A stretch of DNA of 64,000 bases from Rhizobium leguminosarum bv. trifolii WSM2297 (lineage in GTDB: Bacteria; Pseudomonadota; Alphaproteobacteria; Rhizobiales; Rhizobiaceae): NCBI RefSeq assembly GCF_000271845.1, contig NZ_JH719393.1, positions 1,125,755-1,189,754 of the forward strand. The letters are read 5' to 3'. The notes under the pieces were generated by a model. The model was given only the letters and a program-made list of their open reading frames with translations. It was not told the DNA's origin and did not search any database. Below are positions 1 to 9,065 of this stretch, one piece after another. The first letter of the stretch is position 1; each line of letters begins with the position of its first letter. The position numbers and the translations under genes are program-made.

Positions 1-2
1 TC

Positions 3-50
3 CCAAATCCGTTTTGTGAAAAGGACGGTGAATTCGTCTTCGTCCAGCAT
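3..50 (-). CDS. Possible start of an unidentified protein running off the left edge
   Basis: Reading leftward, an ATG at 50 opens a frame beginning M-L-D-E-D-E-F that stays open to the window edge (16 codons seen). A GGAGGT lies 14 bases upstream, which is far for a ribosome binding site. The frame follows directly after the T-run of the candidate small RNA at 55-141, so it could be a separate gene or the coding part of the same transcript. Too little is visible to assign a family. Confidence 0.25.
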   Translation of the reverse strand, partial: MLDEDEFTVLFTKRIW

Positions 51-54
51 CTGC

Positions 55-141
55 AAAAAACAGAACCTCCGCAGCCGTCTTGTTGAGGATGGCGCAGAGT
101 GCAGGGGGTGTGCAGGGGCCTGGCCCTCTGCGCGATCGGCA
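55..141 (-). ncRNA. Candidate C-rich small RNA, copy 1
   Basis: Downstream of the stress-type promoter the minus strand can fold into an outer 8-bp stem (GCGCAGAG at 133-126 with its complement at 99-92). Inside are a short inner hairpin (AGGG/CCCU) and an exposed run GCACACCCCC. After the stem comes a weak hairpin ending in a run of six T (60-55), which could terminate transcription. The order of elements matches the candidate at 18692-18803 although the sequence differs. It might instead be a structured leader for the frame at 50. The transcript ends are estimates. Confidence 0.4.
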
Positions 142-147
142 GTACAT

Positions 148-188
148 AACATCGATGAGTGACGATAGTTCCGGTACGCTTTCGTCCA
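148..188 (-). promoter_or_regulatory. Stress-sigma (EcfG/RpoE-type) promoter with conserved upstream box
   Basis: On the minus strand GGAAC (172-168) is followed by 16 bases and then TGTT (151-148), one base from the GGAAC-N16/17-CGTT consensus known for alphaproteobacterial general-stress sigma factors. The bases just upstream (GAAAGCGTAC) are the same as those upstream of the matching promoter at 18809-18848 and of the remnant at 12073-12092. No recognisable gene starts within 90 bases. Assignment to EcfG is by consensus only. Confidence 0.5.
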
Positions 189-322
189 CAAAAAGGCCCG
201 CGAGGTCGCGGCGAGTCAGCGTGCATGGGAAGGGGACGAGAGGCTGCGAGAAGTCGGCCTTGCCCGTCCTCGCGCGTTGAACATGCCGACGCGCGAGAAA
301 AGTTCCGGGGCCGCAACTGCCG

Positions 323-517
323 TCAGATTATCAGCCCCACCAAGGTGTCCTCGTCCTTCACTCCATGCTGAAACGATTGGATAATTCGGCTAGCCAGTTC
401 CTCGCGGTCCCGGTCGGTGTTGAGTTGTTTTACCGAAATGACGTGATTGTAGACCCTCTGGCAGAGGGCGACCGCGGCGTCGTCCAGCGCGGTGTGTGAT
501 ACATCCAACGGGAACAT
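323..517 (-). CDS. Small hypothetical protein (64 aa)
   Basis: The ATG at 517 is chosen because GAGG lies about six bases upstream; an in-frame ATG at 529 is an alternative. The protein is compact and charged with no membrane segment or signal peptide. Its N-terminal half carries the pattern V-A-x-C-Q-x-V-Y-N-x-V-I-S. A decayed relative of that segment lies at 12150-12216, so the gene belongs to a small family in this genome. No domain is recognised and no function is proposed. Confidence 0.55.
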   Translation of the reverse strand: MFPLDVSHTALDDAAVALCQRVYNHVISVKQLNTDRDREELASRIIQSFQHGVKDEDTLVGLII

Positions 518-679
518 GATCAACCTCATTTCCCCCGGCCGATGTATGAGAGGAGTCGGAGAACGCCTCTTCAATTGCAAGAATGGTACACATGAGTGAG
601 CTACGGCGCGTAGTGGCGGCGTGGGTCATAATCAATCTTGGTCAATTGCTATTTAAGGCATTGCTGATGAAGTTGTGGT

Positions 680-1741
680 ATGACAAAGCCTCGCAAACCT
701 TCACAGCCGCTGCTCGGTGACGTTGATGCACCAATCAGGAGCAAGGCGCGCCGCCGCCGAGATCCCGCTCAGCCGCACCTCCTCCTGGATCCTATGCCAG
801 CGCGCATCGAACCGTGCCTGGCGCAGCTGAAGCCGCGTCCACCGAAAGGCCCGCGATGGGCCTTCGCGGTTAAATTGGATGGCTATCGAATTGTCGTTCA
901 CATCGAGCCGTCCCGCGTGCGTATCCTCACGCGCGGGGGCCATGACTGGACGCATCGTTTCCCTGCGATCAAACAGGCGGCCGCCTGGCTTCCCGTTGGC
1001 ACGGCAATCCTCGACGGCGAGGCCGTGGTTCTCGACGAGCAGGGCCGGTCGGATTTCGGCCTGCTGCAGCAATCACTCGGCGGTCGCGGCGGCCAGTTGT
1101 CGAGTGACGCCATCTTCATGGCTTTCGATCTTCTATATTTCGACGGCCACGATCTCAGAAATTCCGAACTCGACATGCGCCGGCATCTGCTCGAGGATTT
1201 GGTGCCGGCCGGAGGGCAGGGCGATATCCGGCTTTCCGAGGAGATTGAGGCTGACGGCGATGCCCTTCTACGCATCGCCTGCGAACACGAGCTTGAAGGC
1301 ATCATCGCGAAAGACCGCAACAGTTCGTATCGCAGCGGGCGCCTCGGCGACTGGCTGAAGATCAAATGCATCCAGAGTGATGGCTTTGTGATCGTCGGCT
1401 ATGAGCAGTCGACCGCATCGTTCGGCGGCATCGGGCGGCTGCTGCTCGCCGCGCACAAAGGAAACGAGCTCGTGTATGTCGGGGGAGTGGGGACCGGCTT
1501 CGACGAACGTTCCGCCGTCGAGCTCCGGGAGCAAATGGACAAGCGGGTCATCGGCAAGCCCGCTGTCGACACCGGTAGGAAGCGAAATGCAGTCTTCATC
1601 CGTCCGGAGCTGGTTGCCGAAATCGAGTACCGAGCCTGGACCCATGTCGGGAAGCTGCGGCACGCCTCATATAAGGGGCTCCGGGATGCCGCCGATGAGG
1701 CGGAAATCTATGATATTCCTTTCAATGCTTCTCGGATGTAG
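680..1741 (+). CDS. ATP-dependent DNA ligase, LigD ligase-domain type
   Basis: This 353-aa protein has the nucleotidyltransferase and OB-fold domains of bacterial ATP-dependent ligases and no polymerase or nuclease domain. Visible motifs are K-L-D-G-Y-R with adenylated Lys65 (motif I), D-G-E at 112-114 (III), F-D-L-L-Y-F-D-G at 149-156 (IV), E-G-I-I-A-K ending at Lys211, and D-W-L-K-I-K at 224-229 (V). Residues from about 232 form the OB fold. Such ligases seal nicks and in rhizobia often serve Ku-dependent end joining, but no ku gene is in the window. The first 45 residues are basic and variable. A truncated, broken paralogue lies at 19253-19970. Confidence 0.88.
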   Translation: MTKPRKPSQPLLGDVDAPIRSKARRRRDPAQPHLLLDPMPARIEPCLAQLKPRPPKGPRWAFAVKLDGYRIVVHIEPSRVRILTRGGHDWTHRFPAIKQAAAWLPVGTAILDGEAVVLDEQGRSDFGLLQQSLGGRGGQLSSDAIFMAFDLLYFDGHDLRNSELDMRRHLLEDLVPAGGQGDIRLSEEIEADGDALLRIACEHELEGIIAKDRNSSYRSGRLGDWLKIKCIQSDGFVIVGYEQSTASFGGIGRLLLAAHKGNELVYVGGVGTGFDERSAVELREQMDKRVIGKPAVDTGRKRNAVFIRPELVAEIEYRAWTHVGKLRHASYKGLRDAADEAEIYDIPFNASRM

Positions 1742-2249
1742 GTGATGACTCCGGGATGGCGTGTAACCGCAAAGCTTGCCCGGCCGTATAGTTTTGCGCG
1801 AACTCTTCGTTTCCAAATTCACGTTCACTGTTCTTGCCGCATTCGGCTATTTACACAATCCATTTTCCATCGCGTTCGAAAACCCCCACTGAATTCGCGC
1901 TCATCGCCCAACCTTCTTAAAGCCTTCGGCCCGCTCTTCCGCCTGCCGAGATTGTACAAAAATGGGTGCACCGAGTCGTGTCGCCTTTCATGCTTGCGAC
2001 GTGTGGAGAGAAAAGCATGGAATCCTCGATGCGAAGTCTTGCAGCCTCGGATGGAAAACCTTCCCGATTGCGAATCGGAACATTTTCTCGTGGTGCGTAC
2101 AGCTTGCGAAGCGAGAAGACTGCAGCGGCGAAGGACGAACCGTAGAGCTTCCTGAAGTAGGGCTGTCCTACAAACGTGATGCAGCCTGGTCTCGTCATCA
2201 GCAAGAATACAGTGACCAGCATCGTCCAGTGCTTCCGCCCTGAAGACCC
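1742..2249. other. No confident gene
   Basis: This stretch between the ligase and the VOC gene has overlapping open frames on both strands but none with a convincing start, ribosome binding site or recognised family. The minus-strand frame 1917-2222 has the most protein-like composition and could be a relic of an unknown gene. Confidence 0.4.
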
Positions 2250-2645
2250 CTAAACTTTGCAGTCCAGCATCCATTGAACCCCATGCCGATCCGTGAGCTT
2301 GCCATAGTAGCTCCCCCATGGCTGCATCGCGAGTTGTGTCGTCACCTTGCCGCCGGCTGCAAGCTTCGCAAACAGGTCCTTGGTCTTACCGCGATCGTCC
2401 ATGATGAGAATATGGGCCGAGCCTCTCATCGGCTCGGCGTCGTGATTGTCCGAGGCGAAGAACAGTACTCCCGGCCCCTCGAAACGCGCATGCATCACCT
2501 TGCCCTTCATTCCCTCGCTCGCGAGTGGAATGCCGTGATCTCCGTGACGCATCAGCGTCGTTATCCGGCCAAGGCCGCATTCGGTGTAGAAAGCAAGCGC
2601 AGCATCACACTGCGTGGTGAAGAATAGGTAGTTGGCCAGTTGCAT
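2250..2645 (-). CDS. VOC-superfamily (PhnB/glyoxalase-like) protein
   Basis: The start M-Q-L-A-N-Y-L at 2645 is preferred over the ATG at 2660 because GGAG sits about nine bases upstream. The 131-aa product has the two beta-alpha-beta-beta-beta repeats of the vicinal-oxygen-chelate fold. The first includes A-L-A-F-Y-T-E and the second ends W-G-S-Y-Y-G-K-L-T-D-R-H-G-V-Q-W, typical of the PhnB-like subgroup often annotated as 3-demethylubiquinone methyltransferase-like. The substrate cannot be inferred. It may share a transcript with the tautomerase gene just upstream. Confidence 0.75.
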   Translation of the reverse strand: MQLANYLFFTTQCDAALAFYTECGLGRITTLMRHGDHGIPLASEGMKGKVMHARFEGPGVLFFASDNHDAEPMRGSAHILIMDDRGKTKDLFAKLAAGGKVTTQLAMQPWGSYYGKLTDRHGVQWMLDCKV

Positions 2646-2705
2646 AGAACAAGCTCCCATGGTCGCCGGGCCGAACGGCCCGGCCTTTCTCGATGTCCAA
2701 TGCCG

Positions 2706-3128
2706 TTACGCAGCAGACCCGGTAATGGCGCTGACAAGGTCGGCGTTGTCATAGCTACGCCCGGCAATCCCCCATGCCCCCTCGGGTGCATAAACAATGT
2801 TCGACCAAATATGTTCGCGTCGGAGCCGCCCTCCTGCGGCTCGTTCGACCACGTCGGTTGCCTTCTCGACGAACATCCTCTTAGCTTCCGGCGTCGCCAG
2901 TGCGATCTCGGGCAGTTTCAGCTCGACGAACGCCGCCTCCGCTGGTTTTCCGGCCACTAGGACGTGTTCTTTGGGCAGGACGTTAATCGAGCCGACGACA
3001 TTTGCCGTCATGAACGCATTTCCGTTGAGGCCAGATACTTCGAGGACGGTCTTCGTGAGCCCTGCAAATGCCTCCGCTTGCGCGGCAGGCGACAGCAGGC
3101 CTTCTGGTATGGTCAGTGTGATGGGCAT
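2706..3128 (-). CDS. Tautomerase-family protein
   Basis: The protein begins M-P-I-T-L-T-I-P, exposing Pro2 after Met removal, which is the catalytic base in the 4-oxalocrotonate tautomerase superfamily. At 140 aa it is about twice the small-subunit length and resembles the longer two-unit tautomerases. It is divergent from the TetR gene at 3246, and the shared 117-bp gap carries palindromes that fit a TetR operator. Control by that TetR protein is therefore likely but inferred. Confidence 0.72.
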   Translation of the reverse strand: MPITLTIPEGLLSPAAQAEAFAGLTKTVLEVSGLNGNAFMTANVVGSINVLPKEHVLVAGKPAEAAFVELKLPEIALATPEAKRMFVEKATDVVERAAGGRLRREHIWSNIVYAPEGAWGIAGRSYDNADLVSAITGSAA

Positions 3129-3174
3129 GGTCTCTCCTTGTTTTACGCGTGTCCGGGTGCGATATGTACCGAAC

Positions 3175-3235
3175 GCTCTCTATCAATAGAGAGCGAAAGC
3201 TCTTTATGCAATGATAAAGAGTGATTTCTCTTTAT
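3175..3235. promoter_or_regulatory. TetR operator cluster between tautomerase and TetR genes
   Basis: Two palindromes with perfect 8-base arms are seen. GCTCTCTA-TCAA-TAGAGAGC occupies 3175-3194 and CTCTTTAT-GCAATG-ATAAAGAG occupies 3200-3221. A further half-site CTCTTTAT lies at 3228-3235, only ten bases before the likely TetR start. The layout suits a TetR dimer repressing both divergent genes and itself. Confidence 0.7.
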
Positions 3236-3245
3236 GAGGTTTCAT

Positions 3246-3845
3246 ATGCGTTACAGCGCCGAGCATAAGAAGCGTACCCAGGCTAAAGTCATCGCCGCAG
3301 CCGGCCAGGTGTTCCGCAAAGAAGGCTACGGCGGTGCCGGCATCGACGCGCTGACAAAGGCGGCCGGTGTGACGAACGGTGCCTTTTACGGGCATTTTCG
3401 ATCAAAGAGCGAAGCCTTCCGCATTGTCGTCCTAGCCGGGCTGGAAGAGTTGCGGCTAGGAATTTCAACCCTTAAGGCCGAACAGCCGCAGGGCTGGCTG
3501 AAAAAGTTCGTCAACTACTATTTGGGATATAAGCGGACATGCAGTCTCGGCGAAAGTTGTGCGTTGCCGAGCTTGTCGGGCGATGTCATGCGCGCCGACA
3601 ACGAAACCCGAAGCGCCTATACCGAAGAACTGCAGCATCTCATCGCCGAAATCGCTGCAGGCCTTCCAGAAGACGCGCCAATCGATCCTCAGGGAGATCC
3701 GCGGGATGATCGGGCCATTCTGTTACTCGCCCTACTTACCGGTGGTGCAACCCTCGCTCGGGCTGTATCGGACCCTGCGCTATCCGAGAAGATCGCGAGG
3801 CTTGTAACGACGGAGGCGCTGCATTGGGCCAGTCCAGAAGCATGA
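3246..3845 (+). CDS. TetR/AcrR-family transcriptional regulator
   Basis: The ATG at 3246 has GAGG about seven bases upstream; the ATG at 3234 would place that motif inside the gene. The N-terminal domain has the TetR helix-turn-helix with G-I-D-A-L-T-K-A-A-G-V-T and G-A-F-Y-G-H-F. The C-terminal part contains C-S-L-G-E-S-C-A-L-P, which resembles the ligand domain of the YcnC/AefR-like subgroup with paired cysteines. About 199 aa. It probably represses the divergent tautomerase and its own gene. Confidence 0.85.
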   Translation: MRYSAEHKKRTQAKVIAAAGQVFRKEGYGGAGIDALTKAAGVTNGAFYGHFRSKSEAFRIVVLAGLEELRLGISTLKAEQPQGWLKKFVNYYLGYKRTCSLGESCALPSLSGDVMRADNETRSAYTEELQHLIAEIAAGLPEDAPIDPQGDPRDDRAILLLALLTGGATLARAVSDPALSEKIARLVTTEALHWASPEA

Positions 3846-4071
3846 GGCAGCATGCCAATGAGTTGATGATATTCCAAAAGCCGCCGAGTCAAACGCCTCG
3901 AGCGTCATTCGCCCCAGCCGGACGGCGCCTGTCCGATCGGCAGTGGTCTGCGATGCCGATCAGATTGAACCACCGCTAAGCATATGTTGATCGTAGTCAT
4001 CACCTCGCGCAACGCTCGTCCGCAATAAAGATTCTGGCAGCCTCTTCGGCACGCCAATGCTCATCAAGATG

Positions 4072-5955
4072 TCAACGTCGCTGCGCGGCAAGCCGGACGG
4101 TTGCACCAGCGGCAGGGGGAGCCATTGCTTTAGCCGCCGAGCGAAGAATCGCGGACTGGTTTGAGACGGCGTCATCGAGCCTGAACTGGCCTACGAGCTC
4201 GCGAAGCTTCTGGGCTTCCTGAGCAAGAGAGGTGGAAGCGGCCGTCGATTGTTCTACCATGGCCGCATTCTGTTGCGTTGTCTGATCCATCTGATTGACT
4301 GCAATGTTGACCTCGCTCAGGCCGACCGACTGCTCTTTGGCAGAGGTTGCGATCGCATCCATGTGCTGATTGATCTGCGTGATGAAGCCGCCGATGGTCG
4401 TGAGAGCTTGGCCGGTGTCACGCACGAGTTTGACACCGCTCTCCACCTCCTGCGAGGAGTTTTGAATGAGGCCCTTGATCTCCTTGGCCGCGCTGGCGGA
4501 ACGCTGAGCAAGTTCTCGCACCTCCTGAGCAACGACGGCAAAACCCTTGCCTGCTTCGCCGGCTCTCGCCGCTTCCACGCCCGCGTTGAGGGCGAGAAGA
4601 TTGGTCTGGAAGGCGATTTCATCGATGACGCTAATAATGTTGGAAATCTGTCGCGACGAGGTCTCGATGCGTTCCATTGCCTCTTCGGCGTGGGAAACCA
4701 CTTCCGCGGACATCGCAGCGCTTCGGTTCGCCTCCGTGGCCACTCTACGGGTCTCTTCGGTGCGCTTGCTCGAGTTCGCCACGTTCGCGGTAATCTCTTC
4801 GAGTGCGGCGGCCGTCTCTTCAAGCGAGGCTGCCTGCTGCTCGGTGCGTTTGGAAAGATCACCCGCTCCCGAGGAGATTTCCCGGGTGCCATCGTCAATC
4901 GTGGTTATGCTGTTGGAAATCGACATCAGCGCTCCACCAAGCTGGGTGACGGACTGATTGAAGTCGTGGCGCAAGGCTTCGAAGTCGGGAGCGAACGCAT
5001 CATCCAGCCGGAAGGCAAGATCGCCGGCAGCAAGCCGTCTCAAACCGGCTGCCAGACCCGATGTGGCAACGCGCAACCGCTCGGCGGCATCGGATTCGGC
5101 TTTTTCCTGGGCGGCGATGCGATCGGCCTCCGCCTGCTTCCGGCTTTCCTCCGCTTCCATCTCCATTCGCTTGTTTGTTATGGCGGCCTGGCGGAATATC
5201 TCGACCGCTCCAGCCATGGAACCGATTTCGTCGGCACGACCGGCAAACGGAATCTCGGAACTGGTGTCGCCCTCTGCTAACTGCCTCATCGAGGCTGTGA
5301 TCTGGGTCACGGGGTTGGCAATGCCTGTCAGCACGAAGGAAATCGCACCGACGACGAGCAAGCCCGCGAGACCAATCGCGGCAAAGAGGTAGAACTTCAC
5401 CGACGCGTAGGTCGTCCTGCTCACGTCGGCAGCCTGTTTGCTGCCGATAACATTCAATTCGACCAGGGATGTCGTCAGTTCTTTCAGCTTATCCGAGTAG
5501 GTCCGCATCTCTCCGCCGAGATATTGGCCGGCTTCTCCGATCTTGTTCGCGCGGGATAGGGCGAGAAGCTGCGGCCTGCTGGCGATGTAACTCTCGAAGT
5601 TCGCCCTTATTCCGTCGATCAACTGGCGTTCGCGGTCCGATGAGGCCAACGGAAGATAGGCGTCTATCGATTTGCGAACCGTATCCTCGGCGACGATAAG
5701 GGCCTCTTCGCGCGTTTTCTTGTCAGCTTCCGTCTGTGCGATAATGTGGTCGCGATAGGCGACGCGCAAATTCGCCATGTTGAGATTGATCACCCGGGAT
5801 GCCTGTACGCTCGGCAACCAATTCGTGGCAATTTCTTCGGTGGAACCGTTTGTCTTGCTGAGACCATCGATCGCAAGATACGCGACGATGCCGAACAGAA
5901 CCGCTACGCCGATGAAGATCAGCAGCAGGCTCGACTTTATGCTTGGACGACGCAT
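4072..5955 (-). CDS. Methyl-accepting chemotaxis protein
   Basis: The 627-aa receptor has a transmembrane helix at about 7-27, a periplasmic four-helix-bundle-type sensor domain (about 30-187), a second transmembrane helix at about 188-210, and a HAMP domain at about 211-265. A second HAMP-like segment follows at about 300-350. The signalling coiled coil spans about 360-585, with the conserved hairpin tip around [14 protein letters not shown] at 444-457. It relays ligand binding to CheA/CheW. No che genes are nearby, so it is an orphan receptor. The C-terminal tail lacks an obvious CheR-binding pentapeptide. Confidence 0.93.
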   Translation of the reverse strand: MRRPSIKSSLLLIFIGVAVLFGIVAYLAIDGLSKTNGSTEEIATNWLPSVQASRVINLNMANLRVAYRDHIIAQTEADKKTREEALIVAEDTVRKSIDAYLPLASSDRERQLIDGIRANFESYIASRPQLLALSRANKIGEAGQYLGGEMRTYSDKLKELTTSLVELNVIGSKQAADVSRTTYASVKFYLFAAIGLAGLLVVGAISFVLTGIANPVTQITASMRQLAEGDTSSEIPFAGRADEIGSMAGAVEIFRQAAITNKRMEMEAEESRKQAEADRIAAQEKAESDAAERLRVATSGLAAGLRRLAAGDLAFRLDDAFAPDFEALRHDFNQSVTQLGGALMSISNSITTIDDGTREISSGAGDLSKRTEQQAASLEETAAALEEITANVANSSKRTEETRRVATEANRSAAMSAEVVSHAEEAMERIETSSRQISNIISVIDEIAFQTNLLALNAGVEAARAGEAGKGFAVVAQEVRELAQRSASAAKEIKGLIQNSSQEVESGVKLVRDTGQALTTIGGFITQINQHMDAIATSAKEQSVGLSEVNIAVNQMDQTTQQNAAMVEQSTAASTSLAQEAQKLRELVGQFRLDDAVSNQSAILRSAAKAMAPPAAGATVRLAAQRR

Positions 5956-6202
5956 TGAAAGACCCCCAACTTCCAGCGCTCCGCCGGATTTCCTAAGAAG
6001 GATGTACCACGGCTAATTTAATAAATTACTCATGTGTAACGCGACGTTTACCATGACAGCTGGCGCCGTTGACGTGTTCGGGGATGTCGCCCATGTTAGG
6101 GCTGGCTCAGGCGTGTGTCTCGGCTTCTTTGCCTCGCTGGCGCTGCTGATGGCAGTTGGTGCCTCTTACGAGGCAATTTCGCGCCACCGGGGGGCGGCCG
6201 TT

Positions 6203-6854
6203 TCAGACGGCCCCGCTGCCATCCGGCCTGTCGGATTTCCGTATCGTGTTAAGTACAAGACGGTACGAGCCCTTCACCAGATCGCTCACGACGCTGTCGG
6301 TGATCCCAGGGCCCGCACTGATCGATATCCAATGGTCTTTGTCGAGATAGCGCCCCGCCGTCACCGATTGGAAACGGTCGCTCAACGCGCTCCGCTGTTC
6401 CGGCTCGACCTTTACCGTGATGATCCGCTCATTGGGGTCGTCGGTCACGATAAGAAACACTTTGTCGCCGACCTTGTAGACGTCCAGCTTCTCAACGAAA
6501 GGGCGCCCGTGGCTAACGCCCGGCATGGACGCAGCGACCTTGCGGGCTAAGGGCTGTATTTGCCGGGAAGTCAACCGGCGTTGCTTCGAGCCGTCTGCAG
6601 CGTGCTTGCTTGATGGCAGCTTGGACCGTACCAAGCGATAGGACTCACGCACTTCATTGTCGACCAGTTCCTCGGTGACGCCTTCGCCCGCAGTGATCGA
6701 TATCCAATGCCGCCTGTTCAGGTGATGGCCGGGCGAATATCCGTCCCCCCACCTTGTAAACCTGCCGGCCGGATGCGGATGCAGGCTCCGAAACGGCGTC
6801 GTGGAGCTGCTGGGCAGATTTGTGCGCGACGGCGATGAGTGATTTCGGGTCCAT
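6203..6854 (-). pseudogene. Tandem MmcQ/YjbR-family protein, first repeat broken
   Basis: The frame ending at 6203 encodes an intact MmcQ/YjbR (CyaY-like fold) domain with V-Y-K-V-G-D-K-V-F and H-W-I-S-I-S-A-G-P-G. Upstream lies a second copy of the same domain. Its start (M-D-P-K-S-L-I from about 6854, then Q-V-Y-K-V-G-G-R-I-F) is in one frame and its end (R-H-W-I-S-I-T-A-G-E-G) is in another, and the middle is missing. An internal deletion with a frame change has thus destroyed the first repeat. The second repeat may still be made from an internal start. Confidence 0.7.
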
Positions 6855-6910
6855 TTGCCCTTCTGGCAAATGCAGATCAGAGGTCCGATCTGGCAGGGGC
6901 GTATCAATCT

Positions 6911-7362
6911 TTAGACAACAGTATCAGGAAATTTCTTATCCATGGGGCGTATGAAGGACCAGGTAGAATGAATCACGCGCCACTCATCTTCTTCCTTCTG
7001 AAAAACCTCGACCACATTATACTCCATATCTATCAGATTTGTTTTTGAGAAAAGCTGATAGGTAAGAACCGCCATGTCTTTTACTGCCTGCACTCTTGGG
7101 GATTGAAAATCATAGTGCTCAGCGAACAACTTGCCATGGATAGAGCCTAGAAAATTTTTGATCGTCTCTAATCATCCACGCGCTCCGTAACCACCGCATC
7201 GAAATAAGTGAAGCTGCGCGTTGACCATAGCGTCTCGTATCCCGAAGTATCGCCCTTGAACCACTTATCAATAGCGGCCTTTTCCAGCCCGATAAGATGA
7301 TCTGCTAGCACACGCTCCTCGCTGCTGTGGTCATGCTCGTAGGATTCTTGCGACTTAGACAT
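6911..7362 (-). pseudogene. Frameshifted SnoaL/DUF4440-like protein
   Basis: Two adjacent minus-strand frames form one protein. M-S-K-S-Q-E-S-Y through R-S-F-T-Y-F-D-A-V-V (7362-7168) continues, one base out of frame, into E-T-I-K-N-F-L-G-S-I-H-G-K-L-F-A (about 7160) and on to 6911. The joined product of about 145 aa has the cone-fold pattern of NTF2/SnoaL-like proteins, ending E-W-R-V-I-H-S-T-W-S-F-I-R-P. A single-base indel near 7165-7170 explains the break. It may be real decay or a sequencing error. Confidence 0.7.
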
Positions 7363-7639
7363 AAGGCGTTCCTTTCAAAGTTACTCTTCGACAAGTCGAA
7401 CCGCCGCGATAATCCGGTTCCGGGCCCACGGCTTCGATTTCCGGGAAGGGGATCCCTAGAAAGAGATGTCGACTGGACCAGGTCCTAACGACTGTCATTT
7501 TTACCTGCCCGAGATGAGGCTCAATGGCAATTATCGACTGATCGCTTGACTATAAAGGCGTAGAACGAGCAAACTGTGGTATAAATCGGACAGATTTAGC
7601 TGTAACTGCATAGGCGGCCGATACGGAGAGCGTCGCAAA

Positions 7640-8585
7640 ATGGTCCAGCCTGGCAAGGTCGATATCCATCACCTGAGCTTTCACCCCGCAAAGCCCCATC
7701 CGTACGATCTCGAAGTCTTCAGCGTGTCCGACCTCAAGCGGCGGACAGCGGCCGCGGCCATGCGTTGGACCTATAGGTACGAGTTTTTCATGCTGATCTG
7801 CGTCACCCGTGGCGAATGCGTTCAGATCGTGGATTTCCAGCCTGTTTCGTGCAGTGCCGGGACCTTTCTGGTGCTGCGGCCAGGCCAGGCTCACAATTTC
7901 GGAAGCGACGAAGAGTGGGATGGGTGGATAATTCTATTTCGCCCCGAATTCCTCTTGCCGGCCGTTTCACTCTCCCGTGATCTGCGCCAGATGTTCGATC
8001 TCGAACGCCTGCCGGAACGTCTCACGCTGACTGAACGGCGAGCTCGATCGCGCGGCCCATTCGATTCTGCGGATGCGCGACGATTCATTGATCGGCGCCT
8101 CACCATCCAAGGGCGGCGGCTCTGCAAGCGAGCTCACGGCCAATGTTCAGGCCCTGCTGCGTTACCAGTTTTATGCCCTTGTAACCTGGTTGACCGTTAT
8201 TCATGGCGAGCGGCGGACGCAAAATTTGGGGGATTCGACCGCCTTGCAACGCTTCAGGCGCTTTGAGAAACTGGTAGAGCAGCGCTTCGCCGAGTGGAAC
8301 CAGCTCAGCGATTATGCGTCTGACCTCGGCTGCACCGAAAAAAGCCTGACCCGCGCCACCCATCTGGCAGTCGGCATGAGCGCGAAAGCGTTTATTTCGA
8401 AACGCATCAATCTCGAAGCCAAGCGCCTGCTCGCCCATACGGACCTGCCGGTTGGTATCATTGCGGAAAAACTGGGATTTCAGGAAGCTACCCATTTCAG
8501 CAAATTCTTCAAGCGTGAGGTGAGTTGCACTCCGAAAGAATTCCGAGCTCTAAACACTCACCTTGTTACTCGCGACACCGCGTAG
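7640..8585 (+). pseudogene. Frameshifted AraC-family regulator
   Basis: The first frame gives an AraC-type N-terminal cupin domain (V-L-R-P-G-Q-A-H-N-F-G at about 80). After L-T-L-T-E near 8035 the protein continues one frame over as G-E-L-D-R-A-A-H-S-I-L. The C-terminal double helix-turn-helix follows, with L-A-V-G-M-S-A-K-A-F-I and G-F-Q-E-A-T-H-F-S-K-F-F-K-R. A one-base indel at about 8035-8037 splits an otherwise complete gene of about 315 codons. Confidence 0.75.
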
Positions 8586-8599
8586 GCCGGAGTGTCGAG

Positions 8600-8712
8600 C
8601 GGGCCAATTTCGACCATCGCTGCAAGAGGCACGGCGGGAGACGCAGGTAGCGCTGGTTTATCCAAGAGAAGGCGGCAGTGAGGGTGAGCAGTAGGGCGAT
8701 GAGATCGAAGAC
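8600..8712 (-). pseudogene. Fossil: N-terminus of a cation:proton antiporter
   Basis: From a TTG at about 8700 the minus strand reads L-S-V-F-D-L-I-A-L-L-L-T-L-T-A-A-F-S-W-I-N-Q-R-Y-L-R-L-P. This matches the first transmembrane helix and following loop of CPA1/NhaP-type Na+/H+ antiporters. Similarity stops after about 35 codons, so only the 5' tip remains. It sits directly beside a Kup C-terminal fossil, which suggests a deleted ion-transport locus. Confidence 0.5.
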
Positions 8713-8755
8713 GGACAAGAAGCGTTTCCCCAAGGTTCGCAGGTGCTGAATCGCG

Positions 8756-8953
8756 TCAGATCACCGTCTGAAGGCCAACTCCGACGACTCGGCCGATTGG
8801 AAGTCGGAAATAGTCTGTTGCATTTCCCGCGTTCTGGGCAAGCGCGATGAACAGTCGGTCCTGCCAGAATGCCATTCCACCCTTCTTCGAAGGACCGATG
8901 GTCCGAGATCCAATTTCACGACCATGATTTGATGGTCTACATAGCTCCTTCAA
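8756..8953 (-). pseudogene. Fossil: C-terminus of Kup potassium transporter
   Basis: The minus-strand frame ends with G-M-A-F-W-Q-D-R-L-F-I-A-L-A-Q-N-A followed by A-T-D-Y-F-R-L-P-I-G-R-V-V-G-V-G. This is the highly characteristic tail of the Kup (KUP/HAK/KT) potassium uptake family, stop codon included. Roughly 50 codons of the usual 630 or so remain, with no transmembrane core. Confidence 0.62.
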
Positions 8954-9065
8954 GACCGCCGAAGCCTCCCTTTTAAAGACCTGCCTTCGATCAAAGTCTA
9001 ATCAAACGGATAACCTGATCTGAAAACCGGGCTGATAGGTTGAAGCTTCTTCGAGATAGAGCGCG

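Noticed and set aside
4249..5280. A 343-codon plus-strand frame
   Set aside because: It lies wholly antisense to the chemotaxis receptor and has no family pattern.
6032..6550. A 172-codon plus-strand frame
   Set aside because: It is antisense to the MmcQ/YjbR domain and has no ribosome binding site.
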